From the NCBI RefSeq assembly GCF_022811665.1, contig NZ_CP094529.1, forward strand, positions 1,488,001 to 1,552,000: DNA of 64,000 bases, read 5' to 3'. Of this stretch, positions 18,467-27,050 are shown piece after piece (position 1 is the first letter of the stretch; each line of letters opens with the position of its first letter). The translations under genes were made by a program, and so were the position numbers. This DNA is from Chryseobacterium oryzae. Its GTDB lineage: Bacteria; Bacteroidota; Bacteroidia; Flavobacteriales; Weeksellaceae. The notes beneath the pieces were generated by a model that worked only from the letters and a program-made list of their open reading frames with translations, made no database searches and was not told the DNA's origin.

Positions 18467-20458
18467 CTAGAGAGAATCGAACTTTAAAATAACAAAAGAA
18501 TTGGCCGGAATATCGACAGAAATATCTCCTTTTTTTAACTTCAGAACAGAAGATTGAGGTTTGATGATTTCTTTATCAAAATTATTTTCTGACTTTAAGT
18601 CGGGACTGGTCAAAAGAATTTGCTCCGCAGAATCGCTTAATTTAATTGATTTTGGCTTGAGTTTTACTTGCATATTTTCTTGTGCCGCATTCACGATTTT
18701 GATGATAATTTTTTTACTTTTTTTATCCTCAACTGCTGATGCAAACAAATCCGATTGCCCCGAAACAGGTTTTGCGTTCTCCGTAATTTTCAGAAGGTCG
18801 GTACCTGCATTGTTACCGTATAATTTTTGGACATAATAATTGGGCGTTCCGTAAGATTCCAGATTATTAAACCAAATTAAATCCGGCGTCCACTGCCAAC
18901 CATCGGCGTGTGCAAAAAGCGGCGCATAAGAAGTCATCGTCACCACTTCGGCATTGCGCTCCAAACCTGTCATAAAAGCTGCTTCTGATAAGGCTGTTAA
19001 CCAATTATTTTTATTATCCGGGCTTACCACTTTTACACTTTGTGCTGCATATTCACCGGCAAAAACTTTAGGTCCTTTTCGGTCATAAGAATCATAACGG
19101 TTCGCATTTTTGAAAAACCAATCCGGTGAGTTATAATAATGCTCATCTACCAATTCGGCTTTATGTTTTTTGAGTTCTTGCCAACCATACTCAAAATATT
19201 CTCCATCAGGAGAAGGTCCGCTGGTTGCGATAATTTTGATGTCCGGATATTTGGCTTTTATTGCTTTCTCGAAGGCCAAATGCCGCTTGATATAATCTGG
19301 CCCCCACTGCTCGTTCCCTATGCCGATATATTTTAGATTAAAAGGCTTTGGATGTCCCATCTCTGCACGTTTTTTTCCCCAAGTTGAATTAACGCTTCCG
19401 TTGGCAAACTCGATTAAATCCAAAGCATCCTGAATGTAAGGATTAAGCTCGCCCATTGGCACCAATTCGCCGGTATTGAACTGACACGCCATGCCACAAC
19501 TCAGAATAGGCAATGCCTCTGCCCCAAAATCCTCTGCCAGCTGAAAATATTCGAAAAAACCGAGACCAAAAGATTGGTAATAGTCTGGCGTTAAACGGTG
19601 GGCAAATCCATTGTTCCATTTGTTAATCAGATATTCTCTATCGGCAAAATTCCCAATGGTTTTCTTCCATTGGTAACGTTCTGCCAAAGTTCTCCCTTCT
19701 ACAAGACAGCCTCCGGGAAAACGGACAAAACCAGGTTTTAAATCGGCTAATTTCTGCACCAAATCTTTTTTGAGGCCTTTCTTCCTGCCCTTCCAGGTAT
19801 CCTGCGGAAATAGAGAAATCATATCCATATTTACAACGCCAACCCCTGAAAAAGTAAGTTTGAGCTTGGCTTTTTGTACCGTACTATTGGGCGTGATGCT
19901 CACCTCATAATTGTTCCAGCCTTTGGATTTTAGAGGGACTGAGGTTGTGAGGATTTCTTTCCCATTTTCGTCTAGCCACACGGCATTAACGGCGGAAATG
20001 TCACCCGAAACATTTTCTAACTGAAAACTGAAATCGTATTTTTCTCCTTTTTTAAGACCTATTCCGCGGAAGCCTTCGTTCCAAAGTTCATAGTTTTTAT
20101 CGTTGAGAACCGTGATTCTTGCATAATTTCGATTTGATTTTTGATAATCAGAAATGATATTGATGTAACCTGAATCTTTGTTCTCAGAAAGTGTCTGCGT
20201 CTTAGGCTGACTCCAACCCATCAGAGGCTCATTAAACTCGAATGAGCGGTTCTTAATCAGCTCCGCATATACGCCGCCATCAGCAGCCTGATTGATATCT
20301 TCGAAGAAAACGCCATACATTGTCGGCTGGATTTTGATATTGGTGGATTTACCATCCAAATCAAGAACGTGTGTTTTTACTTTTCCGCTCTGCGCTGACA
20401 AAAATGTAACATTCAGGCAAAATGCTGCGATAGAAAGTTTGTTTATTATGGATGCCAT
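18467..20458 (-). CDS. abfA: Alpha-L-arabinofuranosidase, GH51
   Basis: Retaining exo-enzyme releasing alpha-L-arabinofuranosyl side chains. The protein has 663 residues, with a signal peptide ending near LSAQ. A beta-sandwich CBM4/9-like insert spans about 85-220, followed by the TIM barrel. The acid/base is E383 (GIGNEQWGPDY) and the nucleophile is E469 (VFAGEYAAQS). A C-terminal beta domain runs to residue 663. It begins the arabinose operon, with its own promoter (TATATTTG at 20491) and operator (20513-20533) just after the terminator of GH115. The signal peptide suggests a periplasmic enzyme acting on arabino-oligosaccharides made by the GH43 set. Confidence 0.95.
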   Translation of the reverse strand: MASIINKLSIAAFCLNVTFLSAQSGKVKTHVLDLDGKSTNIKIQPTMYGVFFEDINQAADGGVYAELIKNRSFEFNEPLMGWSQPKTQTLSENKDSGYINIISDYQKSNRNYARITVLNDKNYELWNEGFRGIGLKKGEKYDFSFQLENVSGDISAVNAVWLDENGKEILTTSVPLKSKGWNNYEVSITPNSTVQKAKLKLTFSGVGVVNMDMISLFPQDTWKGRKKGLKKDLVQKLADLKPGFVRFPGGCLVEGRTLAERYQWKKTIGNFADREYLINKWNNGFAHRLTPDYYQSFGLGFFEYFQLAEDFGAEALPILSCGMACQFNTGELVPMGELNPYIQDALDLIEFANGSVNSTWGKKRAEMGHPKPFNLKYIGIGNEQWGPDYIKRHLAFEKAIKAKYPDIKIIATSGPSPDGEYFEYGWQELKKHKAELVDEHYYNSPDWFFKNANRYDSYDRKGPKVFAGEYAAQSVKVVSPDNKNNWLTALSEAAFMTGLERNAEVVTMTSYAPLFAHADGWQWTPDLIWFNNLESYGTPNYYVQKLYGNNAGTDLLKITENAKPVSGQSDLFASAVEDKKSKKIIIKIVNAAQENMQVKLKPKSIKLSDSAEQILLTSPDLKSENNFDKEIIKPQSSVLKLKKGDISVDIPANSFVILKFDSL

Positions 20459-20490
20459 TGGTCTTGTATTTTTTTAGAAATGTATAATAA

Positions 20491-20498
20491 CAAATATA
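20491..20498 (-). promoter_or_regulatory. GH51 promoter -7 element (TATATTTG)
   Basis: Exact TAnnTTTG on the minus strand, about 33 nt before the ATG, with the candidate operator 15 nt upstream. Confidence 0.65.
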
Positions 20499-20512
20499 CT
20501 ATTCTATTTTAA

Positions 20513-20533
20513 TAAATGTTTAAATTACACTTA
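20513..20533 (-). promoter_or_regulatory. Candidate AraR operator, site B (before GH51)
   Basis: Plus-strand TAAATGT-TTAAATT-ACACTTA. Both half-sites are identical to site A with the same 7-nt spacing, although the spacer differs, which argues for protein binding rather than recent duplication. Confidence 0.7.
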
Positions 20534-20540
20534 ATAAATT

Positions 20541-20577
20541 GAAAAATAAAAAAACCACCAGAAAATCTGATGGTTTT
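20541..20577 (-). terminator. Rho-independent terminator after GH115
   Basis: Minus strand AAAACCATCAGA-TTT-TCTGGTGGTTTT forms a 12-bp stem with one G.U pair that is only possible in minus-strand RNA. It is followed by TTTATTTTTC. It lies 14 nt after the GH115 stop and just before the GH51 promoter. Confidence 0.88.
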
Positions 20578-20590
20578 GAAATGCTTGGTT

Positions 20591-23104
20591 TTAATAATTA
20601 CTCTCCGGCGCTCCCAGATAACTTGGTTTTAAACCACCTGTATTAATCAGTATTTTTTCTAAAACAATCCCAGGTTCCAAAACCCGGAAACGCAGACTGT
20701 GTTTTCCCGGATTTAAAATCTGATGCTTCGTTACGGATTTAATAATATGCTCGGCCTGCCATTGTCCCAATTCGCCTTTGTAATGCCCATTGAAATTGAT
20801 GATTTGTGGCGTCTCTCCATCAAAAGAAATCTCATATCGCAAACCTTTGTTATGATTAAAATTGAGGGTTGGAGCCAAGAATAACTGAACTTCAAACTCA
20901 CCTTTGGACTCAAAATTAACATCATATTCCAGATAGATATTTTCGTCTGATTTCGGATATGCATTCTGAGGAAAAGTGCTTACCCCAGATTTGGTTTTTC
21001 CAAAATCAGGAATCACTTCCCAATGGATTCGGTCTGAGTTATTTTGTCTTGCAAAATCTTCTGCCTCGATAGAAATATAGCCATCTTTCTCCTGAAAGAC
21101 CTTGGTTTTAAGCCTTGCATTGTCTTCTACATAAGTTACGGCTGGCATTACATTTTTATCAGGTTGTTGCCAATAGGTGTAGCCAATATGTGTCTGATCC
21201 ATCATATGTTTCCACTTTCCATCAGAAATTTTGTTGTTATAAAAATCAGATAAATACACATCGTATTCAAAATCCTTTTTCACGCGGTCTGCAAAAGCAT
21301 TGGCTTCGGGATTTTTTTCTGAAGCTAATTTTACGTTCTGAGCCTGTGCATAATACATATCGTACAGATTGCTCATCGCATCAATCGGATACAACACAAG
21401 TTGGAAATAAGCATCTTTATATTCCGTCGGGATCTGTTGATATAATCTCTGTGCATCCACATTCAAGGCACGATATTCATTCAAAACCCTTTCAAATTCA
21501 TTGTAATTATCGCTAAATGTCTTGCTGTTCAGCATTTCTGCAGTAACCCTTCTGTTATATTTGGTATACAAATTAATCATTCTTGCAATGTCTTTGGAAT
21601 AGGTTTTACCAAACTGCTGGGCTGCCCATTTTTCGGTGTACTCCAAAAGGTTTTGAGAATTGAATTGTTTTGGATTCCAAGCCATATCGAGAAAAAAACT
21701 GATGGGGAATTCCATTGGTTTCAAATCGCCGACGTTAACGATCCATACTTTATCAACTTTATGTTCATAAGTCAGGCTCATTTGCTCCCAAATTCTCTGG
21801 ATTGGACTGATGTTAATCCACTTCGAGTTTCTCGGTCCGCCAACATAATCGAAATGATAATACATCCCATAACCGCCTTTGTGCAAAGGTTTTGATAAAT
21901 CCGGAAGTTTTCTGACATTTCCCCAATTGTCATCGCAGAACAGCAAGGTAACATCATCCGGAACCTTCATCCCTTTGTCATAATAATCCTGAACTTCTTT
22001 GTACAAAGCCCAAACCTGCGGTGTTTTCTCTGCTTTTTTGCCTGTAACATTTTCGATAATCCGGCGTTGATTTTTCACAATGCCTTCCAAAAGCGAAATA
22101 TTGGTTCCTTCTTCCATTGCTTCATCTCCATCGCCACGCATCCCGACTGTTACCAGTTTTTCCCAACTTTTAGAACGCTCTATCCCGCTTTTCCAAAATT
22201 CATCCAAGACCTTTTTATTTTTGGCATAATCCCAAACATTCGGCAGGTTATTTTTTTTGATATACCTGCGCCAATCCTGCTGTGCCAAAGCCATTGGCTC
22301 GTGATGCGAGGTTCCCATTACGATTCCCATTTCGTTGGCTAAAACACCGTTTTGAAGATCGTCATCATAAAACGCACTTCCCCACATCGCCGGCCAGACA
22401 TAATTGCCTTTCAATCTTAAAATCAGTTCAAAAACCTTCTCATAAAATTTAGAATTAAATCCGCCAAATGTGGCTCTTGCCCAACCGCCGAGAGAAGGCT
22501 CCTCATCATTCAGGAAAATGCCGCGGTATTCTACAGCCGGCTCTCCATCGGTATAAATTCCTTTTTTGAAATATAGATTTTCATTTTTGACCACCGGAAC
22601 ATCTGCCCAATAATACCAGGGCGAAACTCCGATTTGCTTCGACATTTCGTAAACGCCGTAAATCGTTCCCCGCTTATCACTTCCTGCAATCACAACAGCT
22701 TCGGAAACACCCGGAAATGGATTGCTGACATTCTGAATAATAAATTTTTCTCTTTTGCCAACGAGAGATTTTCCGTCTATCTTTTTTTGTTTGATTAAGC
22801 CATCAATGACAGATTGAGTTCCCACCGTCCCTACAATGATGATTGACGATTGTTGTGGAGAAATTTGATTGACAAGACTTGGCTGAGTGCCCGTCACATT
22901 TTGAAAATCGGACTGGAGATTTTTAACCGCTCTTAAAATACCGTTATCGATTCCCGGATTGGTGAAAATTGAAAGATTGGAATTTTTCTCTTTCAGAACT
23001 ATATTTTCAGAAGATTTTGCAGTATTGATGAATGGCTCTGTCGCATTTATATTTAAACAAAATCCGAATACAGTGACGAGAAAAAACAGTTTAAAATAGT
23101 TCAT
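20591..23104 (-). CDS. Xylan alpha-1,2-glucuronidase, GH115
   Basis: Family releases (4-O-methyl)glucuronate from internal as well as terminal xylosyl units of polymeric xylan, complementing GH67. The protein has 837 residues with a signal peptide ending near INAT. The N-terminal alpha/beta domain (about 30-185) ends in SPWYYWADVPVV. The barrel contains EPSLGGWARATFGGFNSKFYEKVFEL, LKGNYVWPAMWGSAFYDDD and GIVMGTSHHEPM, all typical GH115 blocks. A C-terminal beta-sandwich (about 670-837, with GYISIEAEDF) completes the usual layout. It lies downstream of GH97 across a 443-nt repeat-rich spacer and is followed by a terminator, so it ends a transcript. The exported location is inferred from the signal peptide. 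Confidence 0.94.
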   Translation of the reverse strand: MNYFKLFFLVTVFGFCLNINATEPFINTAKSSENIVLKEKNSNLSIFTNPGIDNGILRAVKNLQSDFQNVTGTQPSLVNQISPQQSSIIIVGTVGTQSVIDGLIKQKKIDGKSLVGKREKFIIQNVSNPFPGVSEAVVIAGSDKRGTIYGVYEMSKQIGVSPWYYWADVPVVKNENLYFKKGIYTDGEPAVEYRGIFLNDEEPSLGGWARATFGGFNSKFYEKVFELILRLKGNYVWPAMWGSAFYDDDLQNGVLANEMGIVMGTSHHEPMALAQQDWRRYIKKNNLPNVWDYAKNKKVLDEFWKSGIERSKSWEKLVTVGMRGDGDEAMEEGTNISLLEGIVKNQRRIIENVTGKKAEKTPQVWALYKEVQDYYDKGMKVPDDVTLLFCDDNWGNVRKLPDLSKPLHKGGYGMYYHFDYVGGPRNSKWINISPIQRIWEQMSLTYEHKVDKVWIVNVGDLKPMEFPISFFLDMAWNPKQFNSQNLLEYTEKWAAQQFGKTYSKDIARMINLYTKYNRRVTAEMLNSKTFSDNYNEFERVLNEYRALNVDAQRLYQQIPTEYKDAYFQLVLYPIDAMSNLYDMYYAQAQNVKLASEKNPEANAFADRVKKDFEYDVYLSDFYNNKISDGKWKHMMDQTHIGYTYWQQPDKNVMPAVTYVEDNARLKTKVFQEKDGYISIEAEDFARQNNSDRIHWEVIPDFGKTKSGVSTFPQNAYPKSDENIYLEYDVNFESKGEFEVQLFLAPTLNFNHNKGLRYEISFDGETPQIINFNGHYKGELGQWQAEHIIKSVTKHQILNPGKHSLRFRVLEPGIVLEKILINTGGLKPSYLGAPESNY

Positions 23105-23195
23105 AATCTTTATTTTAATTTGATGGAAACCTCATAGGTTTTACCTGCGGTTATTGATATTAAATCCTACGGATTCTTTAAGTTTAAATTTTTGG

Positions 23196-23228
23196 AAACC
23201 TCATAGGTTTTTGAAACCTATGAGGTTT
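23196..23228. repeat. Nested palindrome, AAACCT family (CAT/ATG version), first
   Basis: AAACCT-CAT-AGGTTT, then TTG, then AAACCT-ATG-AGGTTT. The 15-nt arms are complementary and each arm is internally palindromic. A half-copy lies at 23127-23142. Confidence 0.8.
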
Positions 23229-23332
23229 GGATATAAAATTTTAATTTCCAAAGTTTTCCATAGGTTGCACCTACAGCTATTGATATGAATCCGGCAGATT
23301 CTTTAGTTTTTAATTTTTGGAAACCTCATTGG

Positions 23333-23365
23333 AAACCTCATAGGTTTTTGAAACCTATGAGGTTT
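23333..23365. repeat. Nested palindrome, AAACCT family (CAT/ATG version), second
   Basis: Identical in sequence to the element at 23196-23228 and part of the same duplicated unit. Confidence 0.8.
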
Positions 23366-23399
23366 GGATATAGAAGCCTTCGTTTTTTTTGGTTGCGTT

Positions 23400-23539
23400 G
23401 AATTGCTCGCAGCCCGACTTGAGCGGAGCTCTTTTTGCCGAAGCAAAGCGTAGGCAAAAAAGCGGGAGCGGAAGGCATAAATGAGAAAAAAGCGAAGGCT
23501 TTTATCGAAGTTTACGAACGAAGTTCTAAGCTGCCCAAA
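23400..23539. repeat. Structured intergenic repeat, family 1, copy 4 (with 3' insertion)
   Basis: GCAGC (23409-23413) pairs with GCTGC (23530-23534). The helix strands are CCGACTT and AAGGC, but the conserved GGA after AAGGC is replaced by ATA. The inner hairpin has arms TTTTTGCC and GGCAAAAA. About 50 extra nt (23477-23528) separate the 3' helix strand from the closing GCTGC. This insertion is absent in the other four copies. Confidence 0.75.
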
Positions 23540-23547
23540 TTTCAGCC

Positions 23548-25491
23548 TTAATTTCTTAGCACAAATCCTCCATTTGGTTGGATATCAACGTTGAAATCGC
23601 CTTTCGCATTGACTTTCACTTCTTTTTCTGAGGAGTTCCCTTTTGCATCATCATTGATGAGTTTTACGGTTTGTCCTGCCATCATTGGGAGATTTAGTTT
23701 GAGTTTTTTAACGGTCTTCTCGGCATTCACCCCGGCAACATACCATTGGTTTTGATGTCTGCGGGCCACCACCGAATATTTGCCAGGATAACCATCAATA
23801 AACTGCGTGTCGTCCCAAAGCGTAGGAACGATTTTCATAAAATCGAGCTGAAATTTGGGAGCATCCGTTAGATTATTCGGCATCACGCCAAACATCTGAA
23901 TCGGGTTTTGGAACAACACCGCTGTCGCCAACTGAAACGCATCCGTCGTCAATCGTTGATTTTTATCTTTGTTGGATTTGGTTAAATATTTATTGAGAAA
24001 AGTTCCGCCAAACTCCATACTTCCGACCGTGTTTCTGATGAATGGATGAAGCGTTGCGAAAAAGGCTTCTTGCTTGCGAATGCCTTCGGAAAAATATAAC
24101 ATTTCTGACGCTAAAACCGCTTCGCTACCGGCATAATTCGGGAACATGACTTCCCAGCCTCTCGGCAAAGTTGCCCCGTGGAAAATGATGGCAAGTCCAA
24201 AATCATTGGCATCGGAAAGAATATCTTCGTACAACTTCATCGTTTCTTGCTTGTCTCCTCCAAAAAAATCAACTTTAAGACCTTTTACGCCGACTTCTTT
24301 CAGCCATTTCATTTCTTTTTTGCGTTCTATGGCAGAGCTCATTTTGTTTCGAGGTCCCATTGGCGCATCATTAGCCGCACCGTTAGAATTGTACCAAAGC
24401 AAGACATCAACATTTTTGAATTTGGCATAATCAATCAGCTCTTTCATTCTGGCTTTGCCAATATTTTTGTCCCAAAGTGCATCAATCAAAATAAATTGAT
24501 AGTTGAGGGAAGAAGCCAAATCGATAAACGTTTTTTGGTCTTTTTCATTCATACTTTCATCCTGCCAAAGAATCCAACTCCAAGTCGATTTCCCGAATTC
24601 ATATTTCTGTGATGGCTCGTACAATGGCGCTACCACATCAAACGGAATGGTAGTTTCTACAATCGGTTTTAGCGAACTTCCTACCGTGATGGTTCGCCAA
24701 GGTGTCTCTGAAGGAAGTGAAATAGCTGCACCTGTACTGCCAAAACCATTATTCTCAGCAGCATTGGGGAAAGCCACTTGGTAGAGATTTTTTTCTGAAG
24801 TGGTATCCAGATGAGAAGCGACATAATGTGAATCTACGCCGGTCTCTGAAAGTAAAATCCAGCCATCATTCCCAACACGGAACAATCCCGGAAAAACATA
24901 ACCATACTCAGCTTTTTTGCCAAGTGCAGCATCGGCTTCGTAACCACTTTCGTAGCTGGGCGCGGTTCTGGCAAAACCTGTCATCGGCTTCATCATCGGA
25001 GAGAGAAAAGTAGTTGTCTGAGAAGGAAATCTATAACCCGTAACTTCTTTCTCTACAACGGCACTCAATCTTTCTTTCATCGGGGCAATCTGATAGCGGA
25101 ATGCCAGGTTATTGTTACTTAGCCGAAACTCTATCCCAATGCTATTTTGATTGGCATTGGTAAAGTTAACAAGCAGTGTATTGGCTTCGTAATCTATTGC
25201 TGATTTTTTGATTTTCTCGTTGCTGTATTTTTTAGAAAATTTGTCTTTTTTGCTATCCACAAATTTCAGGTGGTCAGAAAAATCAGACTCATTGGTTACC
25301 AATCCCAACGGCGATTTATCAAGCATTGTTTTGCCTTCATAAACCACATTATACAATGCTTTTCCGTTTTCTGAAAAGACATTAAGTCTTAATTTTCCGT
25401 CCGGACTTTCTGCCTGTGCAACCTGCGCAAAAACGGAGTTACCAAGGACAGAGCAAACTAAAATCGAAATGTAAAATCCTAATTTTCTCAT
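23548..25491 (-). CDS. GH97 glycosidase, retaining type (alpha-galactosidase or beta-L-arabinopyranosidase)
   Basis: The protein has 647 residues with a signal peptide ending near FAQ. The N-terminal beta-sandwich (about 25-280, GYRFPSQTTTFLSPMMKP) precedes a TIM barrel. GH97 is split by mechanism. The motif KVDFFGGD places an aspartate (D408) where retaining members have their nucleophile, and E463 (ASEM) lies 55 residues later, the same distance as D415 to E470 in the Bacteroides retaining alpha-galactosidase. Inverting SusB-type alpha-glucosidases use glutamates elsewhere. Retaining GH97 enzymes release alpha-galactose or beta-L-arabinopyranose. With GH27 nearby, removal of galactosyl/arabinopyranosyl tips from complex xylan side chains is likely. 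It lies 2 nt after the upstream GH43-CBM6 gene. Confidence 0.88.
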   Translation of the reverse strand: MRKLGFYISILVCSVLGNSVFAQVAQAESPDGKLRLNVFSENGKALYNVVYEGKTMLDKSPLGLVTNESDFSDHLKFVDSKKDKFSKKYSNEKIKKSAIDYEANTLLVNFTNANQNSIGIEFRLSNNNLAFRYQIAPMKERLSAVVEKEVTGYRFPSQTTTFLSPMMKPMTGFARTAPSYESGYEADAALGKKAEYGYVFPGLFRVGNDGWILLSETGVDSHYVASHLDTTSEKNLYQVAFPNAAENNGFGSTGAAISLPSETPWRTITVGSSLKPIVETTIPFDVVAPLYEPSQKYEFGKSTWSWILWQDESMNEKDQKTFIDLASSLNYQFILIDALWDKNIGKARMKELIDYAKFKNVDVLLWYNSNGAANDAPMGPRNKMSSAIERKKEMKWLKEVGVKGLKVDFFGGDKQETMKLYEDILSDANDFGLAIIFHGATLPRGWEVMFPNYAGSEAVLASEMLYFSEGIRKQEAFFATLHPFIRNTVGSMEFGGTFLNKYLTKSNKDKNQRLTTDAFQLATAVLFQNPIQMFGVMPNNLTDAPKFQLDFMKIVPTLWDDTQFIDGYPGKYSVVARRHQNQWYVAGVNAEKTVKKLKLNLPMMAGQTVKLINDDAKGNSSEKEVKVNAKGDFNVDIQPNGGFVLRN

Positions 25492-25493
25492 CT

Positions 25494-26870
25494 TTATTTA
25501 TTTTCTAAAAAGGTCCAATAATCAAAATACATTATATCTTTTTCTGCCTTACCGTTGAACACGAAATAAACATCGTGTACACCTGTAATTTTTTCCTTAA
25601 GTTCTGCTTTTACGGTTTCCCAACGGTCATCGCCACCAGTCAACGGAACTTTTAACGTTGCTACAATGGGACCTGAAACACTGTCCAAACGCACATCCAT
25701 CGTCACATCGCTGTTGTGTGTCGTCCCTACTCTGGCCGAAAAACTTGCAGGACCTTTTTTCCCAAAATCAACACTTTTCACACTTGTGTAAGCGCCGCTT
25801 TTTTTCGCTTTTACAAAAACACCAGTCTCTTTGTTCTGATAAGATTTGATGTTCTCTGACCAAGCGATCGTCTCTGCCTGATTAAATGAATACGGATTAG
25901 TTGTACTTAGCGCTTTTGTAATGCCTTTGGACATTTTGAATGGCGTGATAGAGCCATCTTTGTTGAAATTAAGCTCTTCTACGCTTACCGATCTTGTAAA
26001 ACCGCTGCCACCCGGCAAAGCTCCGTTATGATAGAAGAAATAGGTTTTTCCTTTATAATCTACAATACCCGGGTGATTGGTGAACGATTTTCCTTCTGTC
26101 GGCATAACGATTCCACCATATTTCCAAGGTCCCATCGGACTTTTGCTGGTAGAATATCCGATAAATTCCGGCAGTGGCCCGCCAGGCCAGAATAGGTAAT
26201 ACAAATCTTTTCTTTTGTATAGCCAAGGACCTTCTTCGTATTTTGTTGGTCTTTCCGGATTTTCTTTTCCATCTCTCTTGCCGAAAGATTCTACAGTCAT
26301 CGGAACCTCAACGATATCGCCCGAATAGGAAATCATATCTTCATTCAGTTTAACCATTTTGAGTTTCGGGTTTCCCCAGTACATATAGGCTTGCCCATCG
26401 TCATCCATAAAAACAGTAGGATCTATATCGCCCCATTCGCTTTGTACCAAAGGTTTCCCAAGCGGATCGTGGAAGGGTCCAAAAGGACTGTCGCTCACGG
26501 CAACGCCAATAGCGCCTTTGTTATTGGTTTTGGACCACATTGGCACGTACATAAAAAACTTTCCGTTTCTTTCGATGGTCTGTGCTGCCCAGGCGTCGCG
26601 TTTTGCCCAATCAAAATCTTTGTAACTCAAGATACTTCCGTGGTCTGTCCAGTTGACCATATCGTCTGTGGAATAGACTTTCCAGTCATTCATCACAAAC
26701 CAGGTAGAGTCGTCTTCGTCGTGCGTGGTATAAACGTACAATCTGCCATTGTAAACCATCGGTGCCGGATCGGCGGTATAATTGGTCTGGATAATCGGAT
26801 TTTGAGCCAAAGCTACTCCCGAGCATCCTATCAAACAAAGACCAAGTATCGCTTTTACTGTTTTTTTCAT
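25494..26870 (-). CDS. GH43-CBM6 arabinoxylan-active glycosidase, paralogue 3
   Basis: The protein has 458 residues from the ATG at 26870; an upstream in-frame start at 26903 would put charged residues before the signal peptide and is rejected. The signal is [23 protein letters not shown] split at ALA-Q, but LIGC could also be a lipobox. The GH43 triad is D34 (ADPAPMVY), D150 (DIDPTVF) and E213 (YEEGPW). Residues about 325-458 form a CBM6 ([12 protein letters not shown] through [10 protein letters not shown]). It shares layout and strong similarity with the genes at 27051-28460 and 30499-31878. Family members with GH43-CBM6 remove arabinose from arabinoxylan. Preference for mono- or di-substituted xylose is not predictable here. 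Confidence 0.9.
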   Translation of the reverse strand: MKKTVKAILGLCLIGCSGVALAQNPIIQTNYTADPAPMVYNGRLYVYTTHDEDDSTWFVMNDWKVYSTDDMVNWTDHGSILSYKDFDWAKRDAWAAQTIERNGKFFMYVPMWSKTNNKGAIGVAVSDSPFGPFHDPLGKPLVQSEWGDIDPTVFMDDDGQAYMYWGNPKLKMVKLNEDMISYSGDIVEVPMTVESFGKRDGKENPERPTKYEEGPWLYKRKDLYYLFWPGGPLPEFIGYSTSKSPMGPWKYGGIVMPTEGKSFTNHPGIVDYKGKTYFFYHNGALPGGSGFTRSVSVEELNFNKDGSITPFKMSKGITKALSTTNPYSFNQAETIAWSENIKSYQNKETGVFVKAKKSGAYTSVKSVDFGKKGPASFSARVGTTHNSDVTMDVRLDSVSGPIVATLKVPLTGGDDRWETVKAELKEKITGVHDVYFVFNGKAEKDIMYFDYWTFLENK

Positions 26871-26972
26871 ATTTATTTTTTTGATTGTGAACACTGAGTG
26901 CACACAAAGGATTGTTGTTTTTTCTATGGTTGAAAACTTTGTAATTATTATGGTTATTTTCTGTCCTTATGA

Positions 26973-27027
26973 ACCACCCCGTCAAAAATTCTCTGAATTT
27001 TTGATACCCCTCCAAAGGAGGGGAATT
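26973..27027. repeat. Intergenic element CCACCCCGTC-hairpin-CCCCTCC/GGAGGGG (family 3)
   Basis: Inner hairpin TCAAAAATTC (26982-26991) / GAATTTTTGA (26995-27004) with a 3-nt loop. It is followed by a second hairpin CCCCTCC-AAA-GGAGGGG (27007-27023). I recall similar GAGGGG hairpin elements between genes in other Bacteroidota. No U-tract follows on the minus strand, so it is not a classical terminator. Confidence 0.7.
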
Positions 27028-27050
27028 TTCATCCCATTATTTTCATTAAT

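Larger units (their letters stand above)
23121..23379. repeat. Diverged tandem duplication of about 120 nt
   Basis: Two units align over matching blocks: TTATTGATATTAAATCC then GGATTCTTTA in the first, CTATTGATATGAATCC then AGATTCTTTA in the second. Each then leads into AATTTTTGGAAACCTCAT and an AAACCT nested palindrome, and ends GGTTTGGATATA. The second unit has an extra CATTGGAAACCT insertion. Confidence 0.7.
23105..23547. other. Repeat-filled spacer between GH97 and GH115
   Basis: The 443 nt contain no gene. They contain a diverged tandem duplication (about 23121-23242 and 23253-23379), two AAACCT-family nested palindromes, and family 1 repeat copy 4 with an extra segment. Confidence 0.8.

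Noticed and set aside
18467..20458. Internal open frames on the plus strand opposite the glycosidase genes
   Set aside because: They are antisense shadows of strong coding genes, with no signal peptides, domains or promoters of their own.
23121..23379. CRISPR-like direct repeats
   Set aside because: Only two diverged units and internal palindromes; no regular spacer pattern.
26871..26903. Upstream in-frame ATG at 26903 for GH43-CBM6 paralogue 3
   Set aside because: It would put extra residues in front of an otherwise standard signal peptide; MKKTVKA at 26870 matches the paralogues.
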